Positions 26,271-37,484 of a DNA stretch of 37,535 nt are shown here, in pieces. The position numbers and the translations under genes were made by a program. This DNA comes from Chlorokybus atmophyticus (taxonomy: Eukaryota; Streptophyta; Chlorokybophyceae; Chlorokybales; Chlorokybaceae): the NCBI GenBank assembly GCA_009103225.1, contig RHPI01000671.1:470825-508359 (forward strand), given 5' to 3'. The notes under the pieces are model-generated. The model worked only from the letters and a program-made list of their open reading frames with translations. It did no database searches and was not told the origin of the DNA. Within the stretch, counting starts at the first letter, position 1. Each line of letters starts with the position of its first letter.

Positions 26271-26379
26271 CATACAAGACGTGTTACATGAAGAGATGGA
26301 AGGAAGAAGCAAGATGCAAGAGTTAACGAAAAGGGTCCGAATGCAAGCGATCACTAGGCATTGAAGGACGGACTTCTTT

Positions 26380-27470
26380 GGCACCACGGGCGCATGTACA
26401 TCCCTAACATCCAACATATAAGGGTACGTTTGATGAAGAAAGCGCATGATGTCCCCATTGCAGGACACCAAGGGCTAGAGAGGACATTGGCAAGCTTAAA
26501 ACATCGTTTTTATGGCGGGAGATGCATAGAGACGTGCGCGACTACGTAGCCTTGTACGACACTTATTAAAGAGTGAAGGCCATTAACCAAAAGCCAGGTC
26601 GGCTGATTTAATCGCTGCCAATACCATCATCCAAGTGGGAGAAGTTACCATGGACTTCATTGTCGGAATACCAAAAACACGTGACGGGTATGACGCAATA
26701 CTAATGTTCGTGGACAAAACAAGTAAAATGGTGCGCTTAGCTCCATGTCGCAAGGATTGCAGTGCACTGGAGGCAGCACGATTGCTTTTTAAGCATGTCT
26801 TTCGCTTACATGGCTTACCAAGGAGTATCGTGACGGATCGCGACCCAAGTTTAACAAGTAAGTTTTGGGAGGCGCTGCACAGAGCGTAAGGCACTACCGT
26901 AAAGTTCAGCACGTCATTCCATCCGCAAACGGATGGCCAAATGGAGCGCGCAAATTGCGTGTTTGAAGACATGCTGCGATGCTACATGAACGCACGACAA
27001 GATAATTGGGCAGAGTTACTCGAAGTGGCTGAATTCGCAATAAACAATTCTAAGAATGCAAGCATCCGCGTTACCCCCTTCCTGATGAATTACGGTCAGC
27101 ATCCATTGACGCCGTTGACAGCATGAGTACCACAAGGAGATGTGCATGCTGAGGCGGCGGGTGACTTCTTGAAGATATGTGCTGACATCACCAAAGCGGC
27201 TAGAGAACCGTTATTAGTGGCGCAAAACAGGCAGAAGCAGTACGCAAACGCTCATCGCCGGCACATTACATTAAATGAAGGTGACATGGTTTTGCTGTCT
27301 GCCAAGAAATTGCAGGTACGTGCTGGAGTTTGCAAGTTAAGTGAACGCTGGCTTAGACCATTCAAAGTCATCAAGGTAATCTCGAACGTCGCGTACAAGT
27401 TGAAACTACCTGAGACTATGCACATCCACCCTGTCTTTCATATATCCCTACTGAACCCATATTGAGGATA
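26380..27470 (+). pseudogene. pol: chromovirus integrase
   Basis: The core has TMDFIVGIPKTRDGYDAILM (first Asp), GLPRSIVTDRDPSLTSKFW (second Asp), FHPQTDGQMERANCVFEDML (Glu) and FAINNSKNASIRVTPFLMNY. The GPY/F part follows as LSERWLRPFKVIKVISNVAY and MHIHPVFHISLLNPY. A stop at about 26889 and others at 27124 and 27463 break it. The zinc domain upstream (about 26400-26560) is only partly readable (IAGHQGLERTLASLKHRFY). Confidence 0.85.
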
Positions 27471-27477
27471 ACCAGCA

Positions 27478-27715
27478 TTGCGTCCACCGCCTGAGTTGGC
27501 GACAGACGATCATGTGGAATATAAAGTGGAGGACATTGTGGGGGAGAAACTGGTGCGCATCGTGCGCAAATACTTAGTGAAGTGGAAGGGCTACCCTATG
27601 CATCAGGCCACTTGGGAACCGGAGGCGCACCTGGCGAATGCACAACAACTTTGCAAGCGTATCCGCAACGACGATCAGGACAACCTTGCGAGCTTCGAGG
27701 ACAAAGCTCACCTAC
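27478..27715 (+). CDS. pol: chromovirus C-terminal chromodomain
   Basis: After PPPELATDDHVEYKVEDIVG the frame gives KYLVKWKGYPMHQATWEPEA and HLANAQQLCKRI, a complete chromodomain (Y-L-V-K-W-K-G-Y...T-W-E-P). In known chromoviruses this domain binds methylated H3 and directs integration to heterochromatin. It is the one domain of this copy that is still open throughout. Confidence 0.88.
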
Positions 27716-28430
27716 GGGGGAGGAGTGCAATAGTCGACGTCAATTTCATGATTTCATGACCTTTTAGGCCTTATCTGTCAAGTTTCATGTTTTCATGACT
27801 TGTGGCGGTTATTGGTGTGTTGTGAGTCTGCCGCAGATATCGACCGGCCCCAGGACCGGTCTAGAAGACGCCAGAAACGGAGGGCCAGTCGAGCAGGCCT
27901 CGACCAGATTTCTGGAAGGGTCTGGCGCCAAATAGTATAACGTTGTCATATGGGCATCTTTTGAGGAGTTCCTTGGTGCGTAGGAAAGGTCTAGAAGTGT
28001 ACTACAAGATTCTTCATTAATATCTTAGCTTATAGTTCCGTCTAGCGCTAGAATTGTCTAGATGGTAGCATGTGCAGATCGATAGGTATAAAAGGGACAT
28101 TTCACTATCCGCAAAACAACCTTTAACTCCCTAGTTTCTTGTGTGCAAGCTTGGAGGTGGTTAGCAGGGGTTGCTAGCCTGTGTTCACTGGTGTGTGCTT
28201 GCTTGTGTGACAATCTAAGGCGCTACACAAGTTGGTGTGTAGCTTCGAGCGCATGCGCGTGCGTACGCGAGTGGCGGGGCGCGCGTGGGTGCTTGGCAAA
28301 GGGGGCAAGGTTCCGGTGTGAATACCGTGTCTTGGTGAGAGGGTTGTCGATTGGACCAACTCACAGGTGTCAAAGCACGAGCACCATCACAGCCGCCGCC
28401 GCCTCCAGTCATGTGCGCTTTTTTTCGTTT
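27716..28430 (+). repeat. chromovirus polypurine tract and 3' LTR
   Basis: GGGGGAGGAG (27716-27725) directly precedes TGCAATAGTCGACG, a fitting LTR start at 27726. A TATA box (TATAAAAG, 28087-28094) lies about 360 bp in, as expected for U3. The end is placed before 28445, where coding sequence of another chromovirus begins; the exact end is unknown because no second LTR was found. Confidence 0.65.
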
Positions 28431-28439
28431 TTGTTCTCC

Positions 28440-29050
28440 GCATTCATAATTCCGTTTTCCCGGAATTATTGTAGGCATCCTGTGACGCCTATGTCTCTAC
28501 AAGTTCAGCCATTGAGCAAAGTGCCTACGGCTAGAGACTTTACAAACCAAATGCACGCTGCATTGTGCCAAAGACTGTCCGAGAGCAGCTCATCGATTGG
28601 CATAAGTGTAAGCTAATCGGCAGCGCAGGCCAGGAGAGGGCTTGCAAGTTGGGGACAAGGTCTTGTTAAGTATTAAGAACATTGGGCTCAAGACCAGTGG
28701 TGTACGTAAGCTCTTGCTCAGTTGGCTTGGGCCGTTCACTGTCTCTGCAACTGTGGGATCACGGGCCTTTTGGCTTGAATTGTCAAAGAGCATGCGTGTC
28801 CACAATGTGTTTCATAAGGCAATGCTCAAGCCATACAAGAGCGATGGCAGAGTATGCCACCTCCACCTCCTGTTGAGATAGAGGGCGACCTTGAGTATGA
28901 GGTCGAGGCCATTGTTGGCAAACAGTAAGGAAGTTCAGGAAGGGCTTCCGATCTGAGTGCCTTGTAAGTGGATGGGTTGTGGTGAAGAGCATAACCTTTC
29001 GGAGCCAATCTTTAAATGGCAAACTGTACTGCTAAGTTGGAAGAGTTAGA
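28440..29050 (+). pseudogene. pol: 3' end of a second chromovirus pol (integrase tail and broken chromodomain)
   Basis: The frame reads RNYCRHPVTPMSLQVQPLSK, then VPTARDFTNQMHAALCQ. After a shift it gives LQVGDKVLLSIKNIGLKTSG, LSWLGPFTVSATVGSRAFWL, SMRVHNVFHKAMLKPYKSDG, PPPPPVEIEGDLEYEVEAIV and, in other frames, a degraded chromodomain (CKWMGCGEEHNLSEP). This is the GPY/F and chromodomain end of a different chromovirus family from that at 22.7-28.4 kb. The upstream part of this copy is not in the window on either side. Confidence 0.75.
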
Positions 29051-29328
29051 GAGTGAGCTCAAGTCCACAGGTGCCACTTAAAGAAGTTTGCGCTCTTGAG
29101 CTTGTGCTCAATTGTAATATGTGCAACATCCCTTCGTAACATGCCAACACGCGTGCACTGGTTAATCAGTAGCAAAGTTGGTTGTCACTCCAATGAATTG
29201 CACTTGCTTTATGCGTAGTGTGCGGTGGTTTGGAAGGGCTGGCCACCCTTGCTAGCAATCATCGTGCGGCATTGATGTGTCCGAGGATGGACAAATAAGT
29301 CAGCTTGTGCTGACTGGTTAGCGCATAG

Positions 29329-29736
29329 GTGGCGTCTCAGCGAGAACGGCCTCATCGCTGCCGTTTACACTGTCACTGCTCTCATAACTGAAGTTGTCAC
29401 CAACAACGCTGTATGTGTGTGTAAGCTGTTAATGGTGCTAGTGTTACTCGTAATGAGATGTTGGTGATCGCCGTGTGGTTGGCGGGTTGTGACCCCCTGA
29501 TGTTCTCGATTGTGCTTAAGGCTTCAAACTAGGAGGGTTATGCATTTGTAAAGTTTGTATACATGCTGATAAAGATGGCGTCGGCATTTATGACTTATGA
29601 CGCCAATTGGGTACCAATGCAACCTGATAATGTAAGCTCCGGCGGTATAAGTATACGGACTACCCGTGCATTGGTGTTCTGCTCCGGGTTGTTGGCATCC
29701 TTTCCATAATTGTCATCTGCCTCATTGACAAGTGGT
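29329..29736 (+). pseudogene. C-terminal end of an SLC13/DASS-type anion transporter, decayed
   Basis: A candidate exon (29329-29410) reads LSENGLIAAVYTVTALITEV then VTNNA and ends at GCT|GTATGT. The T-E-x-x-T-N-N-A signature is the second conserved motif of sodium/divalent-anion symporters (SLC13, including algal SAC1-like sulfate transporters). Downstream, pieces give AGCDPLMFSIVLK, MTPIGYQCNLIM (the conserved F-M-T-P-I-G-Y-Q-x-N) and YKYTDYPCIGVLLRVVGILS with a final hydrophobic helix ending IDKW and TGA. A 7-bp tandem duplication (TTATGAC twice, about 29588-29601) and two apparent one-base losses break the frame. It is a damaged host gene, or a good one with assembly errors. Confidence 0.6.
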
Positions 29737-29739
29737 GAA

Positions 29740-30564
29740 TTCTTGTCATTACCCTCCTCGCGCTGACGCCCATTAATTACCAAGTCCCACGCTACGTAAG
29801 CCCTCGCCCTCTCTGCTCATGCACACGCGCGCGCAACCATGCACATACCTATGTATTCCACGCCACCACGCCGGACTCGCTCAGTAGTAATTCATCACTC
29901 TAATGGTGTGTCCTTTTATATCTGCAGAAGCGGCGGATTTGAGAGCGGCTACGGGTTGAGCAGGAGGGTCAAGGGGATGCACCACTCAATGCACGACATG
30001 TCACTCTCTTGCAAGTACTTGTTTGTTGCTCATTACCCTCGTTGCAGTCTTATAGCTATGCTCTCATAGTGATGTTTTCACTTGCGCCAGCATGTGCACG
30101 TATACAAAAACACTCGCATGCACGCTTACACACGTGTGTGCAGGCTCTCGACAATGGTGAATCCAAGGCGGTGCTGTTGTTGCAACACGAATGAGAAAGC
30201 GAGCTGGTCATGGAATCGGCTGTAGACGCTACCGAACTGCGGAAAAGGCGAAACGCAGTGCCACCTGCGCTATAGTTGAAATGAGTATAATCCTTGCATT
30301 GATAGAGTTGCAACACATTGGCAACAAAAGTGGTCCACCTATTGATGAGAAGGACAACTTGCCTCTTCAACCCCGTGTTTGTACATATGCTACGAATTGT
30401 CGTAAAAAGTTTGCCACTTCATGTTACATTTGGCGGACTCGCACAAGTGTTCCATCATTTCCACAAGTTTGTTGGAGTGGATTGCCTACGAATATAAGTG
30501 GTAGTGCACGCCGTTCATGTGCAGCCGAGTGTGTGAACACCTGCCTGCAAGCAGCCTTTAGCAA
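29740..30564. other. stretch without a recognisable gene
   Basis: An open frame from 30191 runs into the poly-G block but resembles nothing known. Its composition and lack of helices give no reason to call it a gene. No repeat or RNA gene was recognised. Confidence 0.4.
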
Positions 30565-30815
<251 letters not shown>

Positions 30816-31230
30816 CTCAATGTTTATTGGAAAGCAGTTCTTGCCACATCACCAACCCCGTGAACTTGAGTTGCTTCCATTCGCGATTATATTGCTTCGC
30901 ACATGTGATATTCAATCACCGTGTGTCACGCTCACACTACCACATCATTGGCATTGACCTGCTATGTACAGCCACCTGCTACGTGCACTGGCGCATATCT
31001 CCTTGCGCGTGCATCGTCATCAATGCGAACAATGGTTGTCCGCACTAATGCTGGGCTAGTTGCCTCTGCTGCTTTGCGGCCGCCCCCTCACTCATGTGCC
31101 AACACATTGTCAGTCTCCGTCGCAATTGCGGGGAGGGGGACCCATTGACACCCACCTTCGTGATCATCCCCACCATCATCATGGTTCCCATTGCCCGCCT
31201 CTCCCTGAGCGCCAATGCCTGCGCGCGCTG

Positions 31231-31249
31231 TAGCTTAGCTTAGCTTAGC
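31231..31249. repeat. short TAGCT tandem repeat
   Basis: Nearly four copies of TAGCT end in TAGCG. The flanks 30816-31230 hold no recognisable gene. Confidence 0.6.
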
Positions 31250-31429
31250 GCACAGACAGTGCGCTGCCGGTAGGCCCTGAGGCAGAGGAAGGCTCCACAC
31301 AGCGATGCTTCACACATGGCAATGCCGCCGCCGTTTGACTGGCGCACCGCAGCAGCTGTTGACGTTTGACGTTGATGTGCGCGACACCTTCGGCACTCTT
31401 ATGAAGCTCACGACATACCCGCCACCGTT

Positions 31430-32516
31430 GCCATACAGCTAACACTGCCTGTGACGATGAAAGGCATCGGGATTCGCAACTGTATTGCCGCGGCCTCAGC
31501 TGCTTTCATTGATGGTTGGGCAGCGGTTGCATACGTCATTCGCTGAGATTCATTTCTGTAGCAGCGGCATCGTCCGTCCTACCAAGCGCGATTGACGAGG
31601 TGGCCACCGGCAGTTTCAGCACGATCTGCGTCCGGCCTTGCAGCTGCTGCCAGTCAGTATAGTTCTTTTGTGGCGTTTGCTGCTGGCAATAGTCGGCACA
31701 TACATGAGGATCTCACCGGCAAGATAGACTCTGCGGTCAGGGCATTGTTTATAGCAGCCACGGCACCGGATGATGTCACGGCTGCAGATGGCGGCAGGCA
31801 TCGGAGCAGGAGCTTAGCTATTGTGCGTGCATGTGCGCAAAGAGTGACAGATGTCCGAGTCCGAGTTGCGCACTGCCGTTCGCCACCTGCTAGGGCTATC
31901 ACATCCGCTATTGTTGGGCGTGCATGTGCAGACGTGCGCTTGCGGCGAGCTGCACGACGCACTAGGTCTTCATCTTTCGGACTGCATGTGGGAGGGTTAC
32001 CGCACGAGGGTTTACAATGTGGTGCGTGACGCTCTTATTAACATCATGCGCGAGGCAGGCCATGTTATTAGCAGAGTGCAGGTCAGGTATCTGCCAAACA
32101 TCAGCGCGGGCGTTGGTCGACATCGCATGGACATCGTGGCTGCGGAGACGGGTTGTAATGCCCGTCTACTTTTGGATGTTACCATCACACGCGCTCGTGC
32201 TTTGCCGGGTGCTGGTGCGCGGGCAACAGAGCAGGCGAAGCGCGCGAAGTACAGCGATTGTCACCCGATGGACACATTCATACCGCTGGCATTAGAGACA
32301 TACGGTTTGATGGGCGAGCTTTTGGTGTGTATGATATCACATTGTGTTGTTTTGCGAGGAGATCGGGAATCGCACTTTAAAGGCTCGCTACGTGTCTTGG
32401 TTCGTGACACCGTACCCGCAGCGCGTGACCGCTGCGCTGCAGCGCGCGCGCTGGCTTCTGCGTTGTTGGCATCCGCTGCGATCATGCGCGAGGAGTGCCC
32501 GGCCCCACGACATTGA
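31430..32516 (+). pseudogene. 3' end of a non-LTR retrotransposon with CCHC knuckle and endonuclease-like domain
   Basis: The region begins with LPVTMKGIGIRNCIAAASAA then FIDGWA, equivalent to the L-P-x-x-x-G-G-L-G-L-R...A-A-Y-x-x-S-W-A step after the RT of many LINE-like elements. It then gives HEDLTGKIDSAVRALFIAAT. In the 31851-32516 frame come ELRTAVRHLLGLSHPLLLGV, a knuckle CACGELHDALGLHLSDC, REAGHVISRVQVRYLP, and RHRMDIVAAETG followed by LLLDVTITRA, a D...D-V-T core like the restriction-enzyme-like endonuclease of R2/NeSL/Dualen-type elements, then FIPLALETYGLMGE. A TAG (apparent TGG change) and a TGA just before 31851, and at least one frameshift, mark it as dead. The RT catalytic part is absent. 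Confidence 0.65.
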
Positions 32517-33407
32517 CGGCGATGGCGGATGTGGTTGCTTTGTTTTGAGATTTGCTTGTGTGGTTGTGGCTGTTGCTGGCTGCCTAGTGCTGTTAGCATG
32601 CATATGAGTATGACTCGATGGACCATGTTGCCCGTGTAATGAGTTAACCGATGACTCCATCCTTCCCGGGGGGAACATAGTGCTTAATCAATCATAACCC
32701 CTGCACACATGTCCAGACAATGCGTGTTCAAGTACAACCCGCCTGGCGATGGCGGCGCGTGCTGCTAATGCTAACTTAATGTGAGGAGTCAAATGTTGGA
32801 GCAAGTAACGCAGATAAATCCCTGACGGAAGCGGCGTAAGACGGTTGCTTGTGTTTAGCAACTTGCTATCAACTGGTCTGCTGCTGTGGGCCTAGCGTGC
32901 ACCTGCTGCTGCCGCTGTTATGCTGGTTGTTGCGCACTCTTGATACTTACATAACCTGTTTGTGTCGCACATCACACGCCGCCTCAGCCTCAACCATGCC
33001 ATGGTGTTATCAAGCAAGTACACGTCATGGTTGCATCGTTGCATTGTAATGTGTTGTAGATACAGAGTGCGTCAGGCCAATCATGCAAACACATTTTGGC
33101 ATACATGGCTAAGCGCTGCCTTGTTTCAACGCTTGCAAACCCCTTCCATGGACATAACGCACAAGTTGGCGCAGCTGCATGCATACACTCTGGTCGCATA
33201 ACAGTGGATGATTCAAGGGGCAGCAGGTGGCCTTGTGTACATTATACCAGCGCAAGTTTCTCCGAGCGCGCCTAATGTGTATTGCCCAGAAGTCCACACT
33301 TTCTTTGAGGAAAGTGCTGCTAACTTCAATGAACGGTTGTCAATGCTAACACCCTGGGGAACTACAACACTATTAAGCTCTCATGTCACCCTTGCACATT
33401 AATTTTC
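32517..33407. other. stretch without a recognisable gene
   Basis: Mixed-composition sequence with only short frames and no recognisable domain, repeat or RNA gene. The start could be the 3' untranslated end of the preceding non-LTR element. Confidence 0.4.
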
Positions 33408-33835
33408 ATGCATACTTATGCAAGCGCTCGAACGGCAAAGTCGGTGCAATACGTGCCGGTGAGTGTCTGCGGCACGCCGTACCCGTGTATACCCACATTT
33501 ACGGTGGCCACCAGCGGGAAAGGTGTAGGCCCAACATATGCCCCTGCCCCTGCCCACCCACTCGCGCTCGCAGTGCGCTACTCCAATGTGATGTTGTTTT
33601 GCGTGGTAAGTCATGTGCAGGGAGCTGGGGAAGGAGATGGTGGAATTAGCGTCGCCGACGTTGCCAAATGTCGGGGAGAGCGTGTGACTGCACGCGAAGC
33701 TCCGCGTAGCTGGTGCGATACATGCACGCGAGGGAGCGCTTCGCGCTGACGCTGGGGTTTGTGATAGCGGAGCTGTGGGAGCTGTCATGCGCGTACGTAC
33801 CGGCGGCGCAATGCAACGGTTATGAAGGCTTTTAG
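33408..33835 (+). CDS. possible exons of an unidentified plus-strand gene
   Basis: Two open stretches are joined by a plausible intron of about 15-20 bp or more (LFCV|GTAAGT ... GTGCAG|GGAGCTGG). The first contains PTYAPAPAHPLALAVRYSNV; the second, in one frame, reads ELGKEMVELASPTLPNVGES. A further open piece (MHARERFALTLGFVIAELWE) lies in another frame. I recognise no family. The intron would be too short unless other sites are used, so this may be chance. Confidence 0.2.
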
Positions 33836-35138
33836 AGTCATACTTAAATAGTTAGAGCGGTCAGCACATCGAGGTGTATCTCAATTATGCTCGTAGGACT
33901 CACATGTGTCTATCAGTAGCTGATTGTGACTGATTTAGGAGTTGTACAGTAGTTGTGGCAGCTACAGTGGTTAAAACGGTTGGAGGTGTGGTTGGAGGGT
34001 GTCTAAGTGATCCTGACTTGTGTTGCAGCTGGCTGAGCGCAAGTCCCATGTTATTAGGAGTATACAATTACTTGGAGAGGCATCAAGACTTGGTTGATCA
34101 TTGCCTTCGTTGTATGCTTGCCTTGAGTGTTCACATGCTTGGATATGCTTGTGTAAAGTGTATGAGCGTGTGTCACACCTTGCGAAAGGACTTAGCCTCA
34201 TCTCCCCGTGCATCACATGCGAATTGCAAGAATAGAAGCACGTGCTTGAGACTAGGTTAGCTAAGACACGCGCTTGTTACTTGCGCTCAACTGCAGCTGG
34301 CATTCTCGAGACGTGAACACCAGTTGAAGGGGGTGTGATGCGCGCTTGTTGTGAGTGTCATATCATGCGTACGAGTATGTACACTAGCGGGGCAGCTTCG
34401 GAAGGATCGCGAGCTAGCATACATGCATGGAGGGAGCTACAACATGCGATAGTGAAGAAGGTGCAGCATGATGAGGCCATGACGAGCCTGTGGACGACAT
34501 CCTCGAGCAATGATAGGAGATGGCACGACAAAGCTAGACTGGCGCACTGCCATGTTGAACGAAGCGCAGCACACAGCGCACTGGTTGTTGTGAATCTCCC
34601 CCCACATCACGAAACCGCTCGCATCAGGCAACTGCCCACCGCAGTCCGCAAAAAGACGAGAAAGCATACCCTTCCATACACTCGACACATGCTCGCATGT
34701 ACACACGCATACACACTCTCTCAACCTTTTATGAAGGAAAGCGTGCTGGTCCACTGTCCCCAGCACACCTATGTCGCCCGCCAACATGTGGAAGCCGCCC
34801 TGGTACGAAGCACAAGTCTGTCACTCATTGTGTAAAATACGGTGGTCTTTAAGCAGCACGCATTTGTGTATAACAAAGAAGAGTGTGTGTGCTTGTGCTT
34901 GTGCATGTGCGGGCATCTCAACCATAACACAAACCTAGCTGTCTCTGAAGGCATCACCCGGCAACATGTTAGAGTATGTGGCGACACCGATATCCTCAAA
35001 CACGAGTCCCGCAGAAAGCTGCAGTATTGTGTTGTGTTCAGGTGTGCATGTGCGCACACATGCATGTGTGCATGCAATTGTACTGCATGTGTAAGATGCA
35101 CTATACGCCGTGCATGTACATGTGCGCGACCACGCCTC
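33836..35138. other. stretch without a recognisable gene
   Basis: Short frames on both strands, several CA/TG-rich patches and no recognised domain. The minus-strand gene of 35.1-37.3 kb may extend into this stretch if its last exon here is not terminal. Confidence 0.4.
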
Positions 35139-37344
35139 TCATATACCGTATTGGCCTGGTGCAGGCATGATGAGTGTGTAGTACGCAAACAGTTTATCCT
35201 CTAGGCTGCCGTCGGCATCCAACATCTGCACCCAGTCGCCGTAGTTGGACCAACCTGCACATGTCCACACACTTTCTGGGACCAAATACATACACAAAAC
35301 ATAAATGCATCCAAGCACACAAACACGTACACTTAAGCATTGTGTGCACACACACGCACATTGACACCACCATCCCTATGCTTGGTAGCGTACGCGTGTA
35401 CATACCTGTGAAGTTGACGGGAATAGCATCTCTGTAGTTGTACACCTGCGGTGCGGATATCGTCATGCTGGAACCCTCCAGCACCTTTACCGTTGCCATG
35501 CCACTTGTACCCGTAACCTGTGCGTGAGCATGCGTGTGCGTGCGTGCGTGCAGCAGCAGCAGCAGCAGCAACAATCAAACCACAGCAAACTCACCGCCCC
35601 ATTGATGCGGAGTCCCGCGGGTCCGCTGACGACCGTCACATCAACGGTGCTTGGGGGCGGTGGTGATGCGGGGTGCCTGATTGTTGTGGCTTCACGCGCG
35701 CCGCCAATGCTTTGTTGTGCCTGTGGGTGGGTGATGTGGGTGGGTGGGGTGGGTGTGCGCGCACGTGAGGGCCGAGCGTGGGCATGCGCATGTATACTTG
35801 CATGTGCACACGCATGTATGCATGAACACGCGACTGTGCATGTACACCACAGTAGCACGACCACCACAAACAACATCTACGGCCACAGCTCTTTTTACCA
35901 TGGAACGGGGTCTGCGTTTCAAGTGAACACGCTGGTGAGGTCCGCGGGTCCTCCGAGCAGCGAGAACCGCAAGTACCGCGTGGCGCGCGCATCGCGGGGA
36001 GTATCTAACTTGACTAACTAAATACGTTATCTCAAATTTGTGGCACTTGGGGAGTCGTAATCGGTATGCCAGTAGTCCCTCCCCCAGTCCGACTGATCAA
36101 CTATGCTCCATTCGGAATTGCCCGTGCTGATTTCCAACTGAGGGAGCTCTTGTAGCCAACACCAGCAAAGGTTAACGAAATAAACAACCGACAGCCCGCC
36201 GGCTATAGAGAACTGAACGCGGTTGCCTGAGTCGACGCGGATCGTATCTGGACGCTGGCGGATTGTTGCCTTGCGCCTCCCTGCGCACACAACACGTCAG
36301 TGGGTGGTGCATTGAGGTTGAGTGTGTGCGTGGGGTTTGGGCGAGGGAGGAGGGGGGATGCGTGCACACAGATGTGCATCTGCCTCTGTGCATACATGTG
36401 TGCTTCTCTAAGTGCATGCCTGTGTATTTGGTGCACTACACAGACACGTGCCTGGGTCCCATGCGCCATGTGTCCTGCCAGCCGGGCCGGCGCAGTGCGG
36501 CGATGAGGTTTGCGTTGGGTCCGTAGTAGTCGGTGGCGTATTGCGGTAGGAGAATCTGCTCTATCTCACAATCAACATAATCTCCAGCTAAAAGGATTGT
36601 TGTGTCGGGAGGCGGGAAAACCTCCATAACGGACACGGCCCCATAGGGTGCGGACATCGCATAGGACCTTATCCCCCTCTCAGCTAAGAAAGGGTTAAGA
36701 GGCCTCCCGTTGAAACTGCGCTCCACTGAGAGAACGAACGCGCGCTTCCGCCTGTGTCGCGCCTCTCCCCTCCACGGCAGGTGTCTGCAGGCACGAGTGC
36801 GTGCAGACACCTGCCGTGAGACTGGTCGTGTGTAAGTGTGTACATGCGTGTTGCTTAAGTGTTGTTGTTACCTGTGTGAACGGGACCCAGTTCGCCTGCC
36901 TTTGAGTTCAGAGAACGGCGAGCTGTACATGTCTCGGCCATTGCTCACCGCGGGAAGTGGGTGCGTGATGATAAGTATACACATGCATATGTGCGTGTAC
37001 GTGGGAATGTGTGAATATGTAAACAGTTGGCACTCACATGGTCCAAGTGTGCCTGCCCAGTCGCGGATGAGCCCGTACTGGTCACCGTATGCGAAGTGCC
37101 TGTTGTACCCAAAGCTGTACGTCTCATCCGCCATCCGCACATACGCAAGTACTATCATTTTGTGCGCGCGCGCACATGCACCGGCACGCACCGCATGCAT
37201 CGCTCGCACCACAGGTACGCACGCACTCACCGCCCCCATATCGATAGAAGCTGATGTCCTTGAAGACGTCGAATCGTATGTGGTACGTAGCCCTTGCCGT
37301 CCTCACTTTCCTGCCGGCGTGCGTCACCTTCGCCAGGAGGGGGC
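35139..37344 (-). CDS. multi-exon host gene of unknown function (at least eight exons, partial)
   Basis: Minus-strand exons with good GT-AG borders: 37344-37231 (donor GCG|GTGAGT), 37151-37038 (donor CAT|GTGAGT), 36922-36872 (donor CAG|GTAACA), 36725 to about 36448, 36280 to about 36030, about 36004-35931, 35720-35595 (donor GCG|GTGAGT), 35517-35406 (donor CAG|GTATGT) and 35254-35139. Reading phases of the first four agree when joined. The protein contains LLAKVTHAGRKVRTARATYH, MADETYSFGYNRHFAYGDQY, LLAGDYVDCEIEQILLPQYA followed by TDYYGPNANLIAAL, and IVDQSDWGRDYWHTDYDSPS. Aromatic and Gly/Asp-rich beta-type sequence suggests a large beta-sandwich, perhaps carbohydrate related, but I cannot name the family. 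The reading in exon five seems to change frame twice near 36130-36180. The 5' end is outside or undetected. Confidence 0.6.
35551..35571. repeat. short CAG repeat in an intron
   Basis: Seven CAG triplets in the intron between the exons at 35720-35595 and 35517-35406 of the minus-strand gene, beside a GTGC-rich stretch. Confidence 0.7.
36773..36818. repeat. 17-bp perfect inverted repeat (hairpin) in an intron
   Basis: CACGGCAGGTGTCTGCA (36773-36789) is followed after 12 bases by its exact reverse complement (36802-36818). The spacer itself holds a GCAC/GTGC pair, so the hairpin can extend almost to the tip. It lies in the intron between the exons ending at 36872 and starting at 36725. Confidence 0.8.
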
Positions 37345-37482
37345 CTGTAAATTGTGTGTTTGAAGAGAAAGGACAGGAGGGTGCTTGTTTGTGTATGATG
37401 AGGGTGCCTGGCGCGTACGGAGAAAGCAACACAACTGTTTAGCATGCAACAGTGAGCGCACTTGCATATGCAAGCACGCAGC

Positions 37483-37484
<2 letters not shown>

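Larger units (their letters stand above)
22690..28430 (+). mobile_element. decayed chromovirus (Ty3/gypsy with chromodomain)
   Basis: Plus-strand order: Gag with one zinc knuckle, a protease remnant, RT, RNase H, integrase with D,D,E, chromodomain, polypurine tract and LTR. The order and the C-terminal chromodomain define chromoviruses. Nearly every domain is broken by stops or frame changes, and an assembly gap lies in RT. It is unrelated in detail to the minus-strand elements: it has no methyltransferase, uses a chromodomain in place of a PHD finger, and has a different Gag. No 5' LTR could be matched to the 3' LTR; the left border is approximate. Confidence 0.85.

Noticed and set aside
28143-28435. 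Open frame with a signal-peptide-like start in the chromovirus LTR.
   Set aside because: It begins about 50 bp after the LTR TATA box and covers R/U5 sequence; only its last part (after about 28445) is real integrase coding sequence.
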